From positions 46,795,178 to 46,859,177 of the forward strand of contig CP141143.1 of assembly GCA_035235625.1 (NCBI GenBank): a DNA stretch of 64,000 bases, written 5' to 3'. The stretch comes from Saururus chinensis. Taxonomy: Eukaryota > Streptophyta > Magnoliopsida > Piperales > Saururaceae. The translations under genes were made by a program, and so were the position numbers. Below are positions 26,796 through 38,070 of the stretch, one piece after another; the stretch's first letter is position 1, and each line of letters begins with the position of its first letter. The notes beneath the pieces are model-generated. The model was given only the letters and a program-made list of their open reading frames with translations. It was not told the DNA's origin and ran no database searches.

Positions 26796-27690
26796 CTCAT
26801 GACGGCCATTTCAAGTTTCTTGTCATGCCGTTTGGCTTACCAACACCCCCTCCACTTTAAGAGCCTCATGAATGATGTCTTTATGCTGTTTGGGCTACAT
26901 CTTGGTTTTCTATGATGACATCCTTGTCTATAGCAAATCATGGGCGGAACACATGGAGCACCTTAGGTCTGTCTTCTCCGTTCTGAGAGATAATTCATTA
27001 TTTCTTAAGCGTTCAAAGTATTCTTTTGGCAGCCCACAGGTCAACTATCTTGGCCACATCATCTCCCAGGATGGGGTCGCCATTGACCTGTTTAAGGTGT
27101 CTACCATGCTCTCTTGGCCGATGCCCACCTGTGTCCGTGTACTACGAGGCTTCTTGGGCCTCATTGGCTACTACCGGAGATTTATTAGCTGATATGGAGA
27201 GACCGCCCGCCCCCTCATAGAGCTCTTGAAGAAGGGTGGATTCAGTTGGAGGCTGCCTAGGTGGCTTTTGACACATTGAAGCAGTCCATGGCCTCCGCCC
27301 CCATCCTCAATCTATCGGATTTCAGCCGCCTTTTTGTGGTCAAAATAGATGCGTCTGAGGCCGGCCTATGTGCTGTGCTTTTGCAGGACGAGCAACATAT
27401 TGCCTTCTTTAGCAAGGCTCTAGCCTATCATTCCTTGTCCCTGTCTATCTATGAGAAGGAGACACTGACCATCGTCCTTGCCATCGACAAATGGAGACCC
27501 TACTTGCTCGACCGCTGTTTCATTATCCGCCCCGATCATCAGCCCTTGAAGTACTTCTTTGACTAGTGGGTTTCTACTCCCACACAGCAGAAGTGGGTTA
27601 GTAAATTGCTGGGATATGACTATGAAGTGGTGTACAAGAAAGGGGTGGACAACACTATGGCTGATGCCCTTTCCCGCATCTCTACCTTCC
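26796..27690 (+). pseudogene. Element E: Ty3/gypsy reverse transcriptase and RNase H remnant
   Basis: The remnant begins inside RT at [14 protein letters not shown]. It carries a YVDD-type catalytic box as FYDDILVYS (near 26907-26935), then GHIISQDGVAID and the RT end LGLIGYYRRFIS. RNase H follows (VVKIDASEAGLCAVLLQDEQ, then IRPDHQPLKYFFD, then ADALSRI near 27660). Stops interrupt the frame at 27190-27192 (TGA where CGA is expected) and 27564-27566 (TAG where CAG is expected), and there is a frame change near 26870-26880. The enzyme would copy element RNA and degrade the RNA strand, but this copy is dead. The N-terminal RT, protease and gag are absent to the left because of the gap or a deletion. 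Confidence 0.9.
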
Positions 27691-29135
27691 GGATCATGCC
27701 TGGCCATCTTTACTCCTTTGTGCCCCTTTATTGATGAGTTACGAAGTGCATACCGCAAAGATCCTTCCTCACAGTCGCTAATTGCATCCCTCTAGGCCGT
27801 CCCTGCTGGCCGCCCTTTCTTTGTGTGGCGAGATAACCTTCTATTCTGGAAGGACCGTCTCTGGGTGCCCGATGTCGTGGACCTTCATTGGCGCATTCTC
27901 TCTCACTTCCATGACACACTGCTGGCTGGCCATGAAGGGGAATTCCACACTTATAAGAGAGTCAGCCAGAGCTTCCTGTGGGAGGGCATTCGACAAGTTG
28001 TTTAGGACTGTGTCGCTGCCTATGATGTATGTCAGAGAGCAAAAGCTGCCATGACATCCCCTGCCGGATTACTTCAGCCCTTACCCATTCCCGACAAGGT
28101 TTAGGAGGATGTTTCGATGGATTTCACGTAGGCCTTGCCTTTAGTGCAAGGCAAATCGGTGGTTCTTGTGGGGGTGGATCAGCTGTCCAAGTATGCGCAC
28201 TTCTGCGCCCTTGGGCACCCCTTCACCGCCAAGATGGTGGCTGAGATTTATGTTCGAGAGGTTACAAAGCTCCGTGGTATGCCTCGCACTATTGTTTCCG
28301 ATCGTGACAGGATCTCTATCTCTCAATTCTGGCGGGAGTTATTTGCACTATAGGGCACTGCTCTCCACATGAGCACAACCTATCATCGCGGCTAGACTGA
28401 GGTAGTGAACCACTTCTAGGAATAGTACCTCCAGTGTTTCACCATGTCTCAGCCCCATCGGTGGCTCTAGCTTCTTCCATGCGCAGAATGGTCGTATAAC
28501 ACCACCTTTCACACTCGCATGGGGTTCACTCCTGTTGAGGTATTGTGTGGCCACCCACCTCTGATCGTGTTATCATATGTTCCTGACCACTCTTTTGTTG
28601 CTAAGGTCGATTATATGCTCCAGACACGGGATGAGGCTCTCAATCAGCTTAAGCTGAACCTTGCCTTCGCTCAGAATCGGATGAAACAGTTCTATGACAG
28701 AAAGCACACTGATCAGGAGTTTGCCGTGGGAGACTTGGTCTACATCTCTGTCCTTCCTCAGCATCAGACCACCTTATTCCAGCTGGAGCATACCAAGCTT
28801 GCCCTCTATTACCATGGGCCGTATGCTGTTGTCGAGCGCATTGGTCCGGTGGCCTACTACCTGGCTCATTGGTACACCCTATCTTCAATGTCTCCAGACT
28901 CCGCTGCTGTGTGGGTGACATTTCTCTAGCTACTGATGCTCCACCTCCTCCTTTGATGGGGCTGGTCCCTCCTATAGAACCCGTTCCCGTCTTGGTGCTT
29001 GATAAGCGTCGGGTCTGCCATTCTAGCCGCATTATTACAGGGGTGCTTGTTTCTTGGTAGTGCCAGCCACTTGAGGACGCAACTTGGATGTCAGAGGATG
29101 AGTTGATGGCTCGCTACCCAGCAAAGTCACCTTGA
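27691..29135 (+). pseudogene. Element E: integrase and chromodomain-like tail remnant
   Basis: This continues the pol remnant. An HHCC-like zinc segment (HFHDTLLAGHEGEFHTY, then a cysteine pair disrupted to CVAAYDVC) lies at about 27890-28045. The catalytic core follows with MDFT near 28118, SDRD near 28300 and the glutamate in TEVVN near 28400. A C-terminal segment has AQNRMKQFYDRKHTDQEF and GDLVYI, ending with a chromodomain-like motif (PLEDATWMSEDELMARYPAK near 29068-29130). That tail marks it as a chromovirus. Stops occur at 28003, 28104, 28131, 28351 and 28393, mostly TAG where CAG or TGG is expected. Integrase would insert element DNA, and the chromodomain would steer it to marked chromatin. 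Confidence 0.88.
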
Positions 29136-29166
29136 GGTCAAGGTGAATAGCGGAAGCATGGTAGAG

Positions 29167-29524
29167 TGTTGTGCACATTCACCTGGGCTCTCTTCCTGCT
29201 GCATTGGTTTGCTATTTGATTACGTTAGGCTATTTAGTTTCGTATTTGCTTATGTAATAAGTAGTTTAGTTGGATATTTTGATTAGTAATTTGTAATAGG
29301 CCAGCTAGTGTCCCCGCAGATTAGTCAGGCCCACTAGGCTAGCACGACCCTCAAGGAGAGAGGCATGGCTGTATAGCTTCATTAACTCCTAAGTAAAAGA
29401 AAAAGCTAGTCTTGCATGGTAGGAGAAAACTCTTGAATCTCCATTGAAAGCTTTGAATGCTCCTCCATCTTCTTCTCCCTTTTTTTCTTCATAAAATCTA
29501 CCGTTCTTCTTCAAGTTCGAGTCA
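29167..29524 (+). mobile_element. Putative 3' LTR of element E
   Basis: After the pol remnant, a purine-rich stretch (GCGGAAGCATGGTAGAG) precedes TGTTGTGCACATTC, a possible LTR start. The segment contains poly-pyrimidine and AATAAG-like words and could end at GTTCGAGTCA. No second copy exists in the window to confirm the limits, because the left side of the element is lost at the gap. Limits are tentative. Confidence 0.35.
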
Positions 29525-29890
29525 AATACGGTTTTATAAAGGCATATGATTTAGGAAGAAGTCTAATATGAAAAGAAATCAAAATTAACTCAAAATAGGA
29601 AACTGCACATTATCTTGTTCGAACGCCCAACATGCCTGTTTTAATGGCTATACTATTGTTGTTTTGTTTTCTCAAAATCACATGTAACCGTTCGATTGCT
29701 GATGTATCCCATTCGAACGGCAATGAAGAATCTGCACAAAATTAATACAAGTTAGCCAATTTACTTCAAAACATCATACAAGTTTTTCCTAACCCAACTA
29801 ACCTTAATTCCTAATTATTAACTCTTAAATAAGACTAGAAAATGAAATAATTAAGGGTAAAATAATGTACAAATTATATTTATCAACTAC
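29525..29890. other. Unassigned AT-rich segment
   Basis: About 365 bp lie between the putative LTR of element E and the first base that aligns with element B's LTR. No frames, terminal repeats or recognised family are seen. It may replace the missing outer ~240 bp of B's LTR. Confidence 0.4.
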
Positions 29891-32125
29891 CAACTAGAAA
29901 TAAAACACTATCAAGTACTATAAAGTTTTATAATATCTCTTCATTTATATCCTACTAATTATCCCTTTGTAAATTATAATCCCTCGCTCAGTTGCTCCTA
30001 AGCTATCATTCTGCTTGCTAGACAAGCTATCCTGAGCACCTGCATGATACCATCACACAGGGGATCGAAAAGGATTCCCAAAAATAAGAAAGGGTGAGCA
30101 TGAACTCAGTAAGGCTTTGAAAACACTTGCATTTACACCCTAACACATGAGTTCATTTAAAGAAAAGTCTTTACACAAAAATTTTGTATTTCCATCACAA
30201 GAGTCTTACACGACAATCCGGTGTAAATGAATATCAAAAGTCATCACAAGATAATAAAACCGTGCAACCAATCAAAATTTATTCTCTAACGCATGTTGCC
30301 AATTACCGAATAAACTAGAAATCCCTAGTCACATAGGTGTACAACGGTCATGACCAAGCTGGAGAAAACTCCCAAAGTCACAATAAATATATAGTCTCAA
30401 TCATCTTAGCCCGGACGAGGAATAAACCATCCTTTTGAATGTAAAGCCTCGTCCATTGGACGTAAAACCCCTCCCTTTTGGACATAAAATATATTTGATA
30501 ATCCTCCAATGCGAAACCTCAACTAACCGCAATTAATTTATAGTTTACAAATTATTTTCATGATGTAATGAATTATAAACATGACTACATGTGCAACCCT
30601 AACTAATCATACTATCTTATATAAGGCATAATTTAGAAGATAAGATCATATGTACTAAGACATGCATGAAACATGGATTTACTAAATTAACCTTAGATAT
30701 TTGCATGCATATCCTTAATAAAGTTAAACATACTGAAAGTACTTAAGTAGCACAATCAACAGTACAATATCTCATTTCTTCTCATACTAGCTTAAGTGGA
30801 TGTTTTAACATAATCACGGCATGTAACTTTTACATTTTAGAAAAAAATAGCAGATAAACTCCAATCCATGTGAAAATTTGGAAAACCCTGCATCATACTC
30901 TTGGCTACAATAGAAATAAATATCATTTGAAAATAAGAATTTTTTTTTTATTAATTAATTAATGACACAGTTCAGTTTTGCAAGAACCGTCGACCTACAA
31001 ATTTATGACTATGCCATTTATGTATCATGCTCCAAATAACTTGAAATTTTTATAGGATGCTCAAAACACATTTATCAATCCATCATAAAAACCACCCAAA
31101 AATCATACTTTTTCATCCCTAAAGATGCTTCTAAACACATAAATAGAGAACTATTTTATTGTACAATATGTATTTTAAAAAATATAATAAATACATATTA
31201 TTTTGGAAAAATCTAAAAAACTATGAATATGATCTAGAAATGATGATCTACTCCCAGTAAAATTTTGAGGTGCAAAACTCACAGTATAAGTATCCAAAAC
31301 ATAGTTGCGAATCTAAAATAGAGATTAAAAAATGATTCAAGTCATATCTAATAATCAAGAACATGATTTCCCCCACAAACATGGTGTTATTGTAAATAAA
31401 ATCTTATAAAACATAAACCCCTTACCTCTAGGACAAAGAAACTCCTTAATTCGTCCTAAATCAAAAGGATACTCTTCAATAAAATTATGGTTTTTCATTA
31501 GATCTAGACATGAAACAAAGAAACTTTGGGGGCTTTGAAAGAAGACGACATGAGAATTATAATTAAGTTTGGAGAACGTTCAATTCCCCATTAAGTATCA
31601 AAGGATTAAGAAGAAAATAATCAAATTACTTACCTTGAGGGAGTCTAGGGCACCACAAATTCTCAGCCAAATTTAAAAAGCTACAAAATTCTCTAATTAA
31701 GGATCTTATGACCTATTTATAGAGGGTGGGGATTAGGGTTCCTAACCCTCTTAGCATTTTGGCTACTAAACCAACCTTGGGCCTCCCAAATTGGCCTTTA
31801 AATTACTATTCATGTAACTCTCTTTAAATGGGCCCAAAAGGCTAAGTAAAAGGCCCAATTTTAGGTCTAAATCAGGTAATCGTGCATAGTGTATCTGGTA
31901 CAATTTTGACATGTCATATCCAACTTATTCAAACTCTAATTTGCACATTCCTAGTAGTATTTTGAAGCTATTTCTATCTAGTTTATAACCATACAAGTTT
32001 CAAACCTAAATTCAACCTATTTAGAGAGTTATCTAACTCATAAGGCTAACGGTTTAAACTCTTTAAATTTCTACAACTCAACCACAAATATGACAATTGA
32101 AAAACAAGAATTACTGGATCTTACA
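29891..32125 (-). mobile_element. Element B: downstream (3') LTR, minus strand, outer end missing
   Basis: Read on the minus strand it starts TGTAAGATCC at 32125, just after a polypurine-like tract. It aligns along its length with 40264-41752 plus 59343-59962. For example, the ACTAGAAATAAAAC start at about 29894 matches 40266, and CAAAATTATGGTTTTTC matches at the MULE insertion point. The last ~240 bp, seen in the other copy down to TGTCATGCCCCC at 40036, are absent here. A minus-strand TATA box (TATTTATA on plus, 31714-31721) and the conserved palindrome at 30096-30107 lie inside. Confidence 0.88.
31714..31721 (-). promoter_or_regulatory. TATA box of element B LTR
   Basis: On the minus strand this reads TATAAATA, preceded by CCACCCTC. 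The equivalent site in the other LTR (59553-59560) is changed to TATGAATA, so that copy is probably promoter-dead. Confidence 0.5.
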
Positions 32126-32150
32126 TCCTACATACCTCATAGGAATTTTG
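32126..32150 (-). other. Polypurine tract of element B
   Basis: The minus strand reads GACAAAATTCCTATGAGGTA and then the LTR start TGTAAGATCC. Element C has the same arrangement at its 3' end (AACAAAATTCCTAGAAGG). This is where plus-strand DNA synthesis would be primed. Confidence 0.6.
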
Positions 32151-32652
32151 TCCTTGAAATTCACAACTACCTAACATTAAAGATATGAGGGTACTTTGCC
32201 TTGACTTCTCTTCCCTCTCCCACGTTGCTTCCTCCACATTGTGATTTCACCGAAGAACTTTCACTAATGGAATCACCTTGGTCCATCATCTTCTCCTTTC
32301 TATCTAAGATCTACACTAGCATTTCAATGTAAGTAAAATCGCTCATTAACTCCAACGGCTCAAAGTTGAGAACATGGGATGGATCCGGTTCATACTTTTA
32401 CAAAAGAGAAACATGGAACACATTATGAATATGAGCAAGTTGTGGCGGTAAAGCCACGCAATACTCCACTACTCCAATCCGATCCAATACCTTGAAAGGT
32501 CCAATGAACCAAGGAGATAATTTCCTCTTCTTGCCAAATCTTAGTGCACCTTTCAATGGCGAAATCTTTAGAAAAACTTGATCTCCTACTTGAAATTCTA
32601 GCTCTCTTTGATGGGTGCATAACTCTATTGTCTACTCTGAGTAGTCTGCAAC
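32151..32652 (-). pseudogene. Element B: integrase C-terminus and chromodomain-like tail
   Basis: On the minus strand, after ...TQSRQ (stop) SYA, the frame reads LEFQVGDQVFLKISPLKGAL, then KRKLSPWFIGPFKVLDRIG and ALPPQLAHIHNVFHVSLL. A decayed tail follows that corresponds to the VKVLWRNHNVEEATWE chromodomain segment of element C. It is interrupted by stops and at least one frame shift near 32600. It is separated from the rest of its integrase by the 4.48-kb insertion and would be continuous with 37138 onward if that insert were absent. Confidence 0.82.
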
Positions 32653-33299
32653 TATAACGCTCGAGATTTTTCATCACATTTTCTTTAAAATTCATGGACT
32701 TTTTTTTGCAATATAATAGCTGTAAATTGGGGAAAAATTACAAAATACAAAACCTATGAAAACAGTTTATAATTTAAAACACTAAACATCAATTTTCCCA
32801 TCCAAAATTTTGCTCATTCGATCAAAATCATATAGCCAAACCAAACATCCTCAGACACTACTCGAAAACAAACGTATGAATAAATTACCATGATCATGGA
32901 TTTTAAATACAAATCTATCTGAGGCATCCCCGAGTACAAGTCCCATAAACAGTCCACTGTCTAATTCGAATTACAAGTCTAGAAATATAAATACTTTAAA
33001 TCTCATCTCACCCAATACATCAGATCGTGATACAAAATATACTCGCATTGAGTCGAGGATATACATGAGTCAAAGGGGAAACAATCCATCGCAGAATGAG
33101 CATCCATCTCCAGGAGCTCTCCAATACAACCTGCACAAGCCTCCTGCACCATGGGGCTAAAAATTAGGGTAATGAGTATTTTCATACTCAGTCGGAAAAT
33201 ACCCAATAGGGGAAGTAAATCAATAAACTTCATAAGTTCATACATAGATGCATTCATGCAACCACACATGAAGCAAACAAAATATGAAACATAAATATG

Positions 33300-33620
33300 T
33301 TCTCATACACAAATCATCGTACTAGTTGAACTTACACTTACTCTTATGTCATACTCTTACACTTACACTCTGAATTAGAGTCTAACCAACTTACTCGTAT
33401 AATCATACACTTACACTTACAACATACACATACTCATACGACCTTATTTGTATGAACTTACTTGTACGACCTTACTCGTACAATCTTACTCTTATGCATA
33501 AACATACTCTTATGTCTTCCTTAGAAGCTCACATTTATACTTACTCTGAATCTTACACATATTGCTTACTCAAAATCTGATGCATATAACTTACTCTTAC
33601 TTGTCGTACACATACTATCG
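33300..33620. repeat. Short TACTCTTACACTTA-type repeats
   Basis: Words such as CTTACACTTACTCTTA and GACCTTACTCGTAC recur with small changes for about 300 bp inside the 4.48-kb insertion. The spacing is irregular, so this is a diffuse rather than strict tandem repeat. Confidence 0.7.
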
Positions 33621-33824
33621 ACAATTGAAGTTCATTACCATTAATAAGCTCCAGCATTAGAAAGGAAGGGAATGCCATTGGGGCGTCACCTTAAACTTCG
33701 AGAAGCAACTAGACGCCATGGACTTTTCCGAAGGCAAGGCACACCTATACTCATGGGGCACAGGATCAAATAGGTAAGAGCATATCCCTGATACTACTTA
33801 CTTGAGCGTGCAAATGCCCACTCT

Positions 33825-34110
33825 CTAGGACCATATAGTGCCAACAAGGGCCATACAGTGCCAACTAAGGGCGGAAAACATACAGTGCCACTTCTTGGGT
33901 AGGAATCTTACAATGCCACTCTTGGGCGGAACATACAATGCCATATGTAGGCAGAAATACATACAATGCCCACAAAGGGCGGAAACTTACAGCGCTCTCA
34001 ACATAGCATCAAATGTTTGGGCTGAAATACAGCACCAAGACCAAATTGAAAACATACATCGCTCTCAATAGAGCATCAGACATCTGGTGCTCTATACAGC
34101 ACACAAGAAA
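33825..34110. repeat. Imperfect tandem ACATACARTGCCA repeat
   Basis: The phrase (A/C)ATACAGTGCCA followed by an (A/T)GGGCGGAA-like word repeats about eight times at 25-37 bp intervals between 33831 and 34060. It ends in related CAGCGCTCTCAA / CATCGCTCTCAA words near 33990 and 34055. The short open frames here are translations of the repeat. Confidence 0.75.
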
Positions 34111-35029
34111 CATCCGGTAGGATAAACACCATAGCAAGACGTAAGAAATGCTCACCTAACTCATTATCGGCTAGCTCAAACATGGAACTTAATCCGCCGA
34201 ACCCTCAGGTCTCAAACTCACAACGCTATCATTAGCTTTTCTTATAATTATGCAATACAATTATGCCATAAAAACTCACAGTGCTCAACTAATCAAACTG
34301 AAGTTGCGCCCGATTGAAACCCTAGTTCGTCAGGGCAACAAACTTCACTTAACTCGTCAAAGTCACAACATAGCTCACCGTACACAAATCCTTACATATT
34401 CATACAATCTCCTCCATCCACCTTACAACCAAAACATCTTACTCAGCATCATCAAACTGAGCTCCTTATAGCAGATCCCCATTATCACCCTCTTACTTAA
34501 TACCACACTTATTATGCTTACTTTTCACTTCATAATTTGTATGTTATGCTTGTACAATTATGCATGCTCTTACTATCTAATAAACCCTCATAAAGCTCTA
34601 AGCCTAAGTCCTCTTACTCACCGAACCCCTGACGTACGCTCCAAACCAAACCAATCCACTCCACTCCTCGCCTGTCAAACTTACATCTTCTGTCTTTTAT
34701 CATACACTTACACATCCATATCCCCAACCAACTCTATACCAAACCCTTTGTAACCTCTTACCGTTCATCGCCCATACTTCTGCCCACACACACAGTCCAC
34801 ATATGTAACTTACTAACGGACTCGCTAGTCATAACTAGCACATACATCTACCATACTTAGCACATGTATTCCACATACATCAACCATACTTACAGCTCAT
34901 ATGCATGCCATATGTATCTAAACATACCATATAATCATGCTTCCATGCACATCATGCAATCCTAGCATGCTACTACTCATTCAAAGCATGCTATCAAGAA
35001 ATTACGAGTTCAAAGCTCCCCTACCTCGT

Positions 35030-36830
35030 AATCATGACGTTTGATGGCAAGCACATGACGGTAGCAGAGTTGGCGGCCAAAAGCATTTCAGAGCCAAGAG
35101 AGCTGCTGTCCCGAGGTTTTAGGAAGTGCCGGAAGCAATCACGGCAAAACGGGGTGTCAGAAGTCAATGAGGCAAAATTCGCGATCCACAGTATGGGCAA
35201 CTGGGAGAAAGGTCATGCCAACGAGTGGCAGGTGCGACTGAAATTTGCGGTGTACACACTCAAGGTCAGTCAATGGCTGAGAAGTACTTGGCCGGCCACA
35301 AGACAACGAAATCGGCTATGGACAGCACCCAACAACGTCAATTTTGTGTTTACAAGGGCCCACATAAGGGTGGAGGTTGTGGGATGATACTCAAGGATAG
35401 AGGAGAGGTGGAGAACTTTGGTGGTCCAATCTAGATGATGGCGGAGCCATTCGACGGTCAGGCAGCACCAAAGCGGCACCTAAACCCTAAACCGCACACG
35501 TGGCTACATGCACACGTAGACAAAGGGGAGGTGGATATGGGCAGTCAAGGAGTCTGGAGGTGGCTCTAGGCCCACAAGGGTGACAGAGCTAAGGCCACGA
35601 TGTGGTGGCTCACTGAAGCGGCAACATCGCCGATCACCACCCATAGCCAAGACAAATGGTGCGGGCAGTTGTACATCTAGCACGGTCGAGGGTTGAGGGG
35701 TGGGGTGGCCAAGGGTTGGTGGGGCCGTCACTATGACAAGGTTGGAGAAAAATGGGCCACATCTATAGTGGAATGGTCCTCCTTCGACCAGTTCATGATG
35801 CACACACTAGGAAACAAGTAGAAGGGAAAATGACCCATTTCGAGAGGCGGCTAAATGGGGGTATACAGCGCCAGCTAGTCTAGGCTGGAGCGGCCATGTC
35901 ATCATAGCCGATCCAAGATGAAGCCAAATGGCAGACGACAATTTTTGGCAGCTCATTGGAGACTCAAAACATAGTGAGGGAAAAGGCTAATTTTTGTGGA
36001 CGAGCACATCAACTAGGTGAGAGACGGTTCTAGTTCCAATGGAACAGATGGGACAAGGCTAAACCGGGCTGGGTGGAAACATCCACTGTCATTGCCAGGC
36101 TGGAGAGAAGACTAACAAAGGTCTGGTTAGTCTAGTCCAGCGTCCGGCTAAAGGTGGCAACCAGTGAACTTAGACAAAAGCGGTGAAAACAGGAGAGATG
36201 ATGGAGAGGTGGACTAGAATAGAGTGAGGGAGGCCAGAGGGGGTGGAGCCAAGCTGGGTGAGACCAGCTCTGGCCTTCGCTAGGCTAGGGCGGAGCCCAT
36301 GATGACCAGCTGGCCATTCTCGGCCTGTACTGGCAACCACTGTGTAATCAAAACAATCGGGGCAGGAAAATAGGGCAACAAATGGGAAGAACGAGCGGGG
36401 CAGCGGAGAGGCCGGAGCAAGTGGAGTTGGGCCAGGTGGGGCCATCGCCAGATGGGGGTGGAGTCAACCGCAACCATCCAGCCGCTTCCGGTCATCACCA
36501 GAGGTGGTAAATCAAAAACGTAGAGAGGGGGAAAAGGGCTAACTGGTCAAAAGCTCATTGGGGGGCGGTAGAGCTGGCTGGGGGCCAACCTTGCAGTCGC
36601 CATCTCATGGCTGGCCGGATGGAAGCCAAGCGGAGCCCACCGACCACTGTCAGTGCTGCCCAGTCATGAGACAGAGAGAGTGAGGAGGAACCAGGGGAAA
36701 TAAGGGAGAGAAGTGGGGCGATGGGGAGAGCAACTGGGTCCAGGTACGGCTGACCCCTACTGTTGCCAGTGGCGGCGGCCCTGTGGCCCACTGGCAGTGA
36801 TTGGGGCACAAGAAATTGGAAGGGGGAAAA
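35030..36830. other. GC-rich block of the 4.48-kb insertion, no gene recognised
   Basis: Composition changes sharply from AT-rich to GC-rich with many GGCCGGC, GTGGGGC and GGCTGGC words. Several frames of 70-117 codons exist on both strands, but none shows a recognisable domain, conserved motif or consistent frame. By position it would be the U3-side part of a minus-strand LTR, as GC-rich blocks also occur in D's LTRs. Confidence 0.5.
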
Positions 36831-37137
36831 TGCTCTGTTCTAGTCTCTTCCGGATCGGGCTCGGTCGAGTCCGATCTGCTCTTTTCATTCTTTCTTCTAT
36901 TTTCTTTTTTCCTTTTTGTCCTCTCACTTATCCTTTGCTCTTTCATTCTCTTCCAATTTTTCATGCCGTAAGCGCGCGTTGAGGCCCGCGGCTTAAAACT
37001 GACCCCACACCCGACTCTATGGGTATGAATATCGAGGTCAAATACACCGAAGTTTCATATTTTCTTGCCAAAAATGATCAAAAAATAGCAAAAAAATTAC
37101 AAGAAATCATAGAAAAATCAGGGACATTATAGCAATC

Positions 37138-38070
37138 GATCCCTTATAAGTCAGATCTTCTCTAAGGATTGTTGCACTATTTCATGTCCCATCAAATGAT
37201 GCTCTCTCACTTCATCCCAACAAAGTGGTGATTTGCAAAGACATCCATATAATGCTTTAAAAGGTGTCATTTGAATACTAGCCTGGTAACTATTATTGTA
37301 GGCAAACTCCACCAAGGATAAATGTTGCGCCCAACTGCCTTTGCACATGAGGATGCATGCTCTAAGCATGTCCTCTAAAGCTTGTATAGTCCACTCAAAT
37401 TGTCTATCTATATGAGGATGATGTGCTGAATTAAATTGAGTTGTTGTGCCCAAAGTTTTTTGGAAACTTTACGACAACCTAGATGTAAAATGAGGATCTC
37501 AATTGGATATAATTAACACAAGAACTCCATGTAATCGAACAATCGCTTTTGCATAAAGTGGTGCCAAGGCCACCAGGGATGTGGTCATCCTAATAACAAT
37601 AAAGTGTACTTACTTGGTGAGACGATCAATGATAACCCACACAGAGTGATTGCCACTTGGCAACCTGGGAAGTCCTAAAACAAAATTCATGGCTATATTT
37701 TCTCACTTTCATTCTGGAATAGGTAAAGGCTGTAGCATGCCTCCAAGATGACAATGCTCTTCTTTAACCTACTGACAAATGAAACACTTAGATAAAAATG
37801 AAGCAATATCTCTCTTCAATCCATTGCACCAAAAAGTCCATTTTAAATCATGGTACATCTTAGTTCCCCTTGGTTGGATGGAGAACTTAGAGTGGTGTGC
37901 TTCTAAAAGAATGCAATCCTTCAACTCTTGAGAGTTTGGTATCCATAATAGCCCACAAAAGGCTAAGCTTCTATCCGCCATTTCCTCATAGTCATTCATG
38001 GGCTTCTCCTTCAACTTGGCTTTCATTTCCTAAAGTTCTTCATTTCCCTTTTCTACTTCGATCACCGTGT
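37138..38070 (-). pseudogene. Element B: integrase N-terminal and core remnant
   Basis: On the minus strand a zinc-binding segment (EAHHSKFSIQPRGTKMYHDL ... SKCFICQ, about 37769-37905) leads to the core. The first catalytic motif reads MNFVLGLPRLPSGN near 37690, where family members have MDF, so the first catalytic Asp is Asn here (consistent with G to A). The second motif is decayed (ISN-stop-DPHFTS). The glutamate region is present as HPHIDRQFEWTIQALEDM near 37400. The tail LVEFAYNNSYQASIQMTPFK ... IVQQSLEKI ends at the 4.48-kb insertion. It is non-functional by several stops, frameshifts and the changed Asp. Confidence 0.87.

Larger units (their letters stand above)
32653..37132 (-). mobile_element. 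4.48-kb LTR-like insertion inside element B integrase (candidate solo LTR)
   Basis: The insertion is flanked by GCAAC (32648-32652) and GCAAT (37133-37137), a 5-bp target duplication with one difference. Removing it restores the integrase reading across the join. Its ends are TATAACGC and CATTATA. Both equal the usual TGTAACGC and ATTACA with a single transition each, so TG...CA has decayed to TA...TA. A GAGTAT-TTTC-ATACTC palindrome at 33174-33189 lies in the same relative place as in the minus-strand LTRs of B and D, suggesting minus orientation. No second copy of either end occurs inside, so a very long solo LTR fits best. No pol-like frame is seen. It contains TACTCTTA-type and ACATACARTGCC-type short repeats and a GC-rich block. 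Confidence 0.65.

Noticed and set aside
35034-36982. Overlapping 70-117-codon frames in the GC-rich block
   Set aside because: Frames on both strands overlap freely, as expected in GC-rich non-coding DNA; no domain or motif found.
32653-37132. Full retrotransposon with two LTRs
   Set aside because: No repeated termini and no gag or pol motifs could be found inside, so a solo-LTR-like insert is the more careful call.
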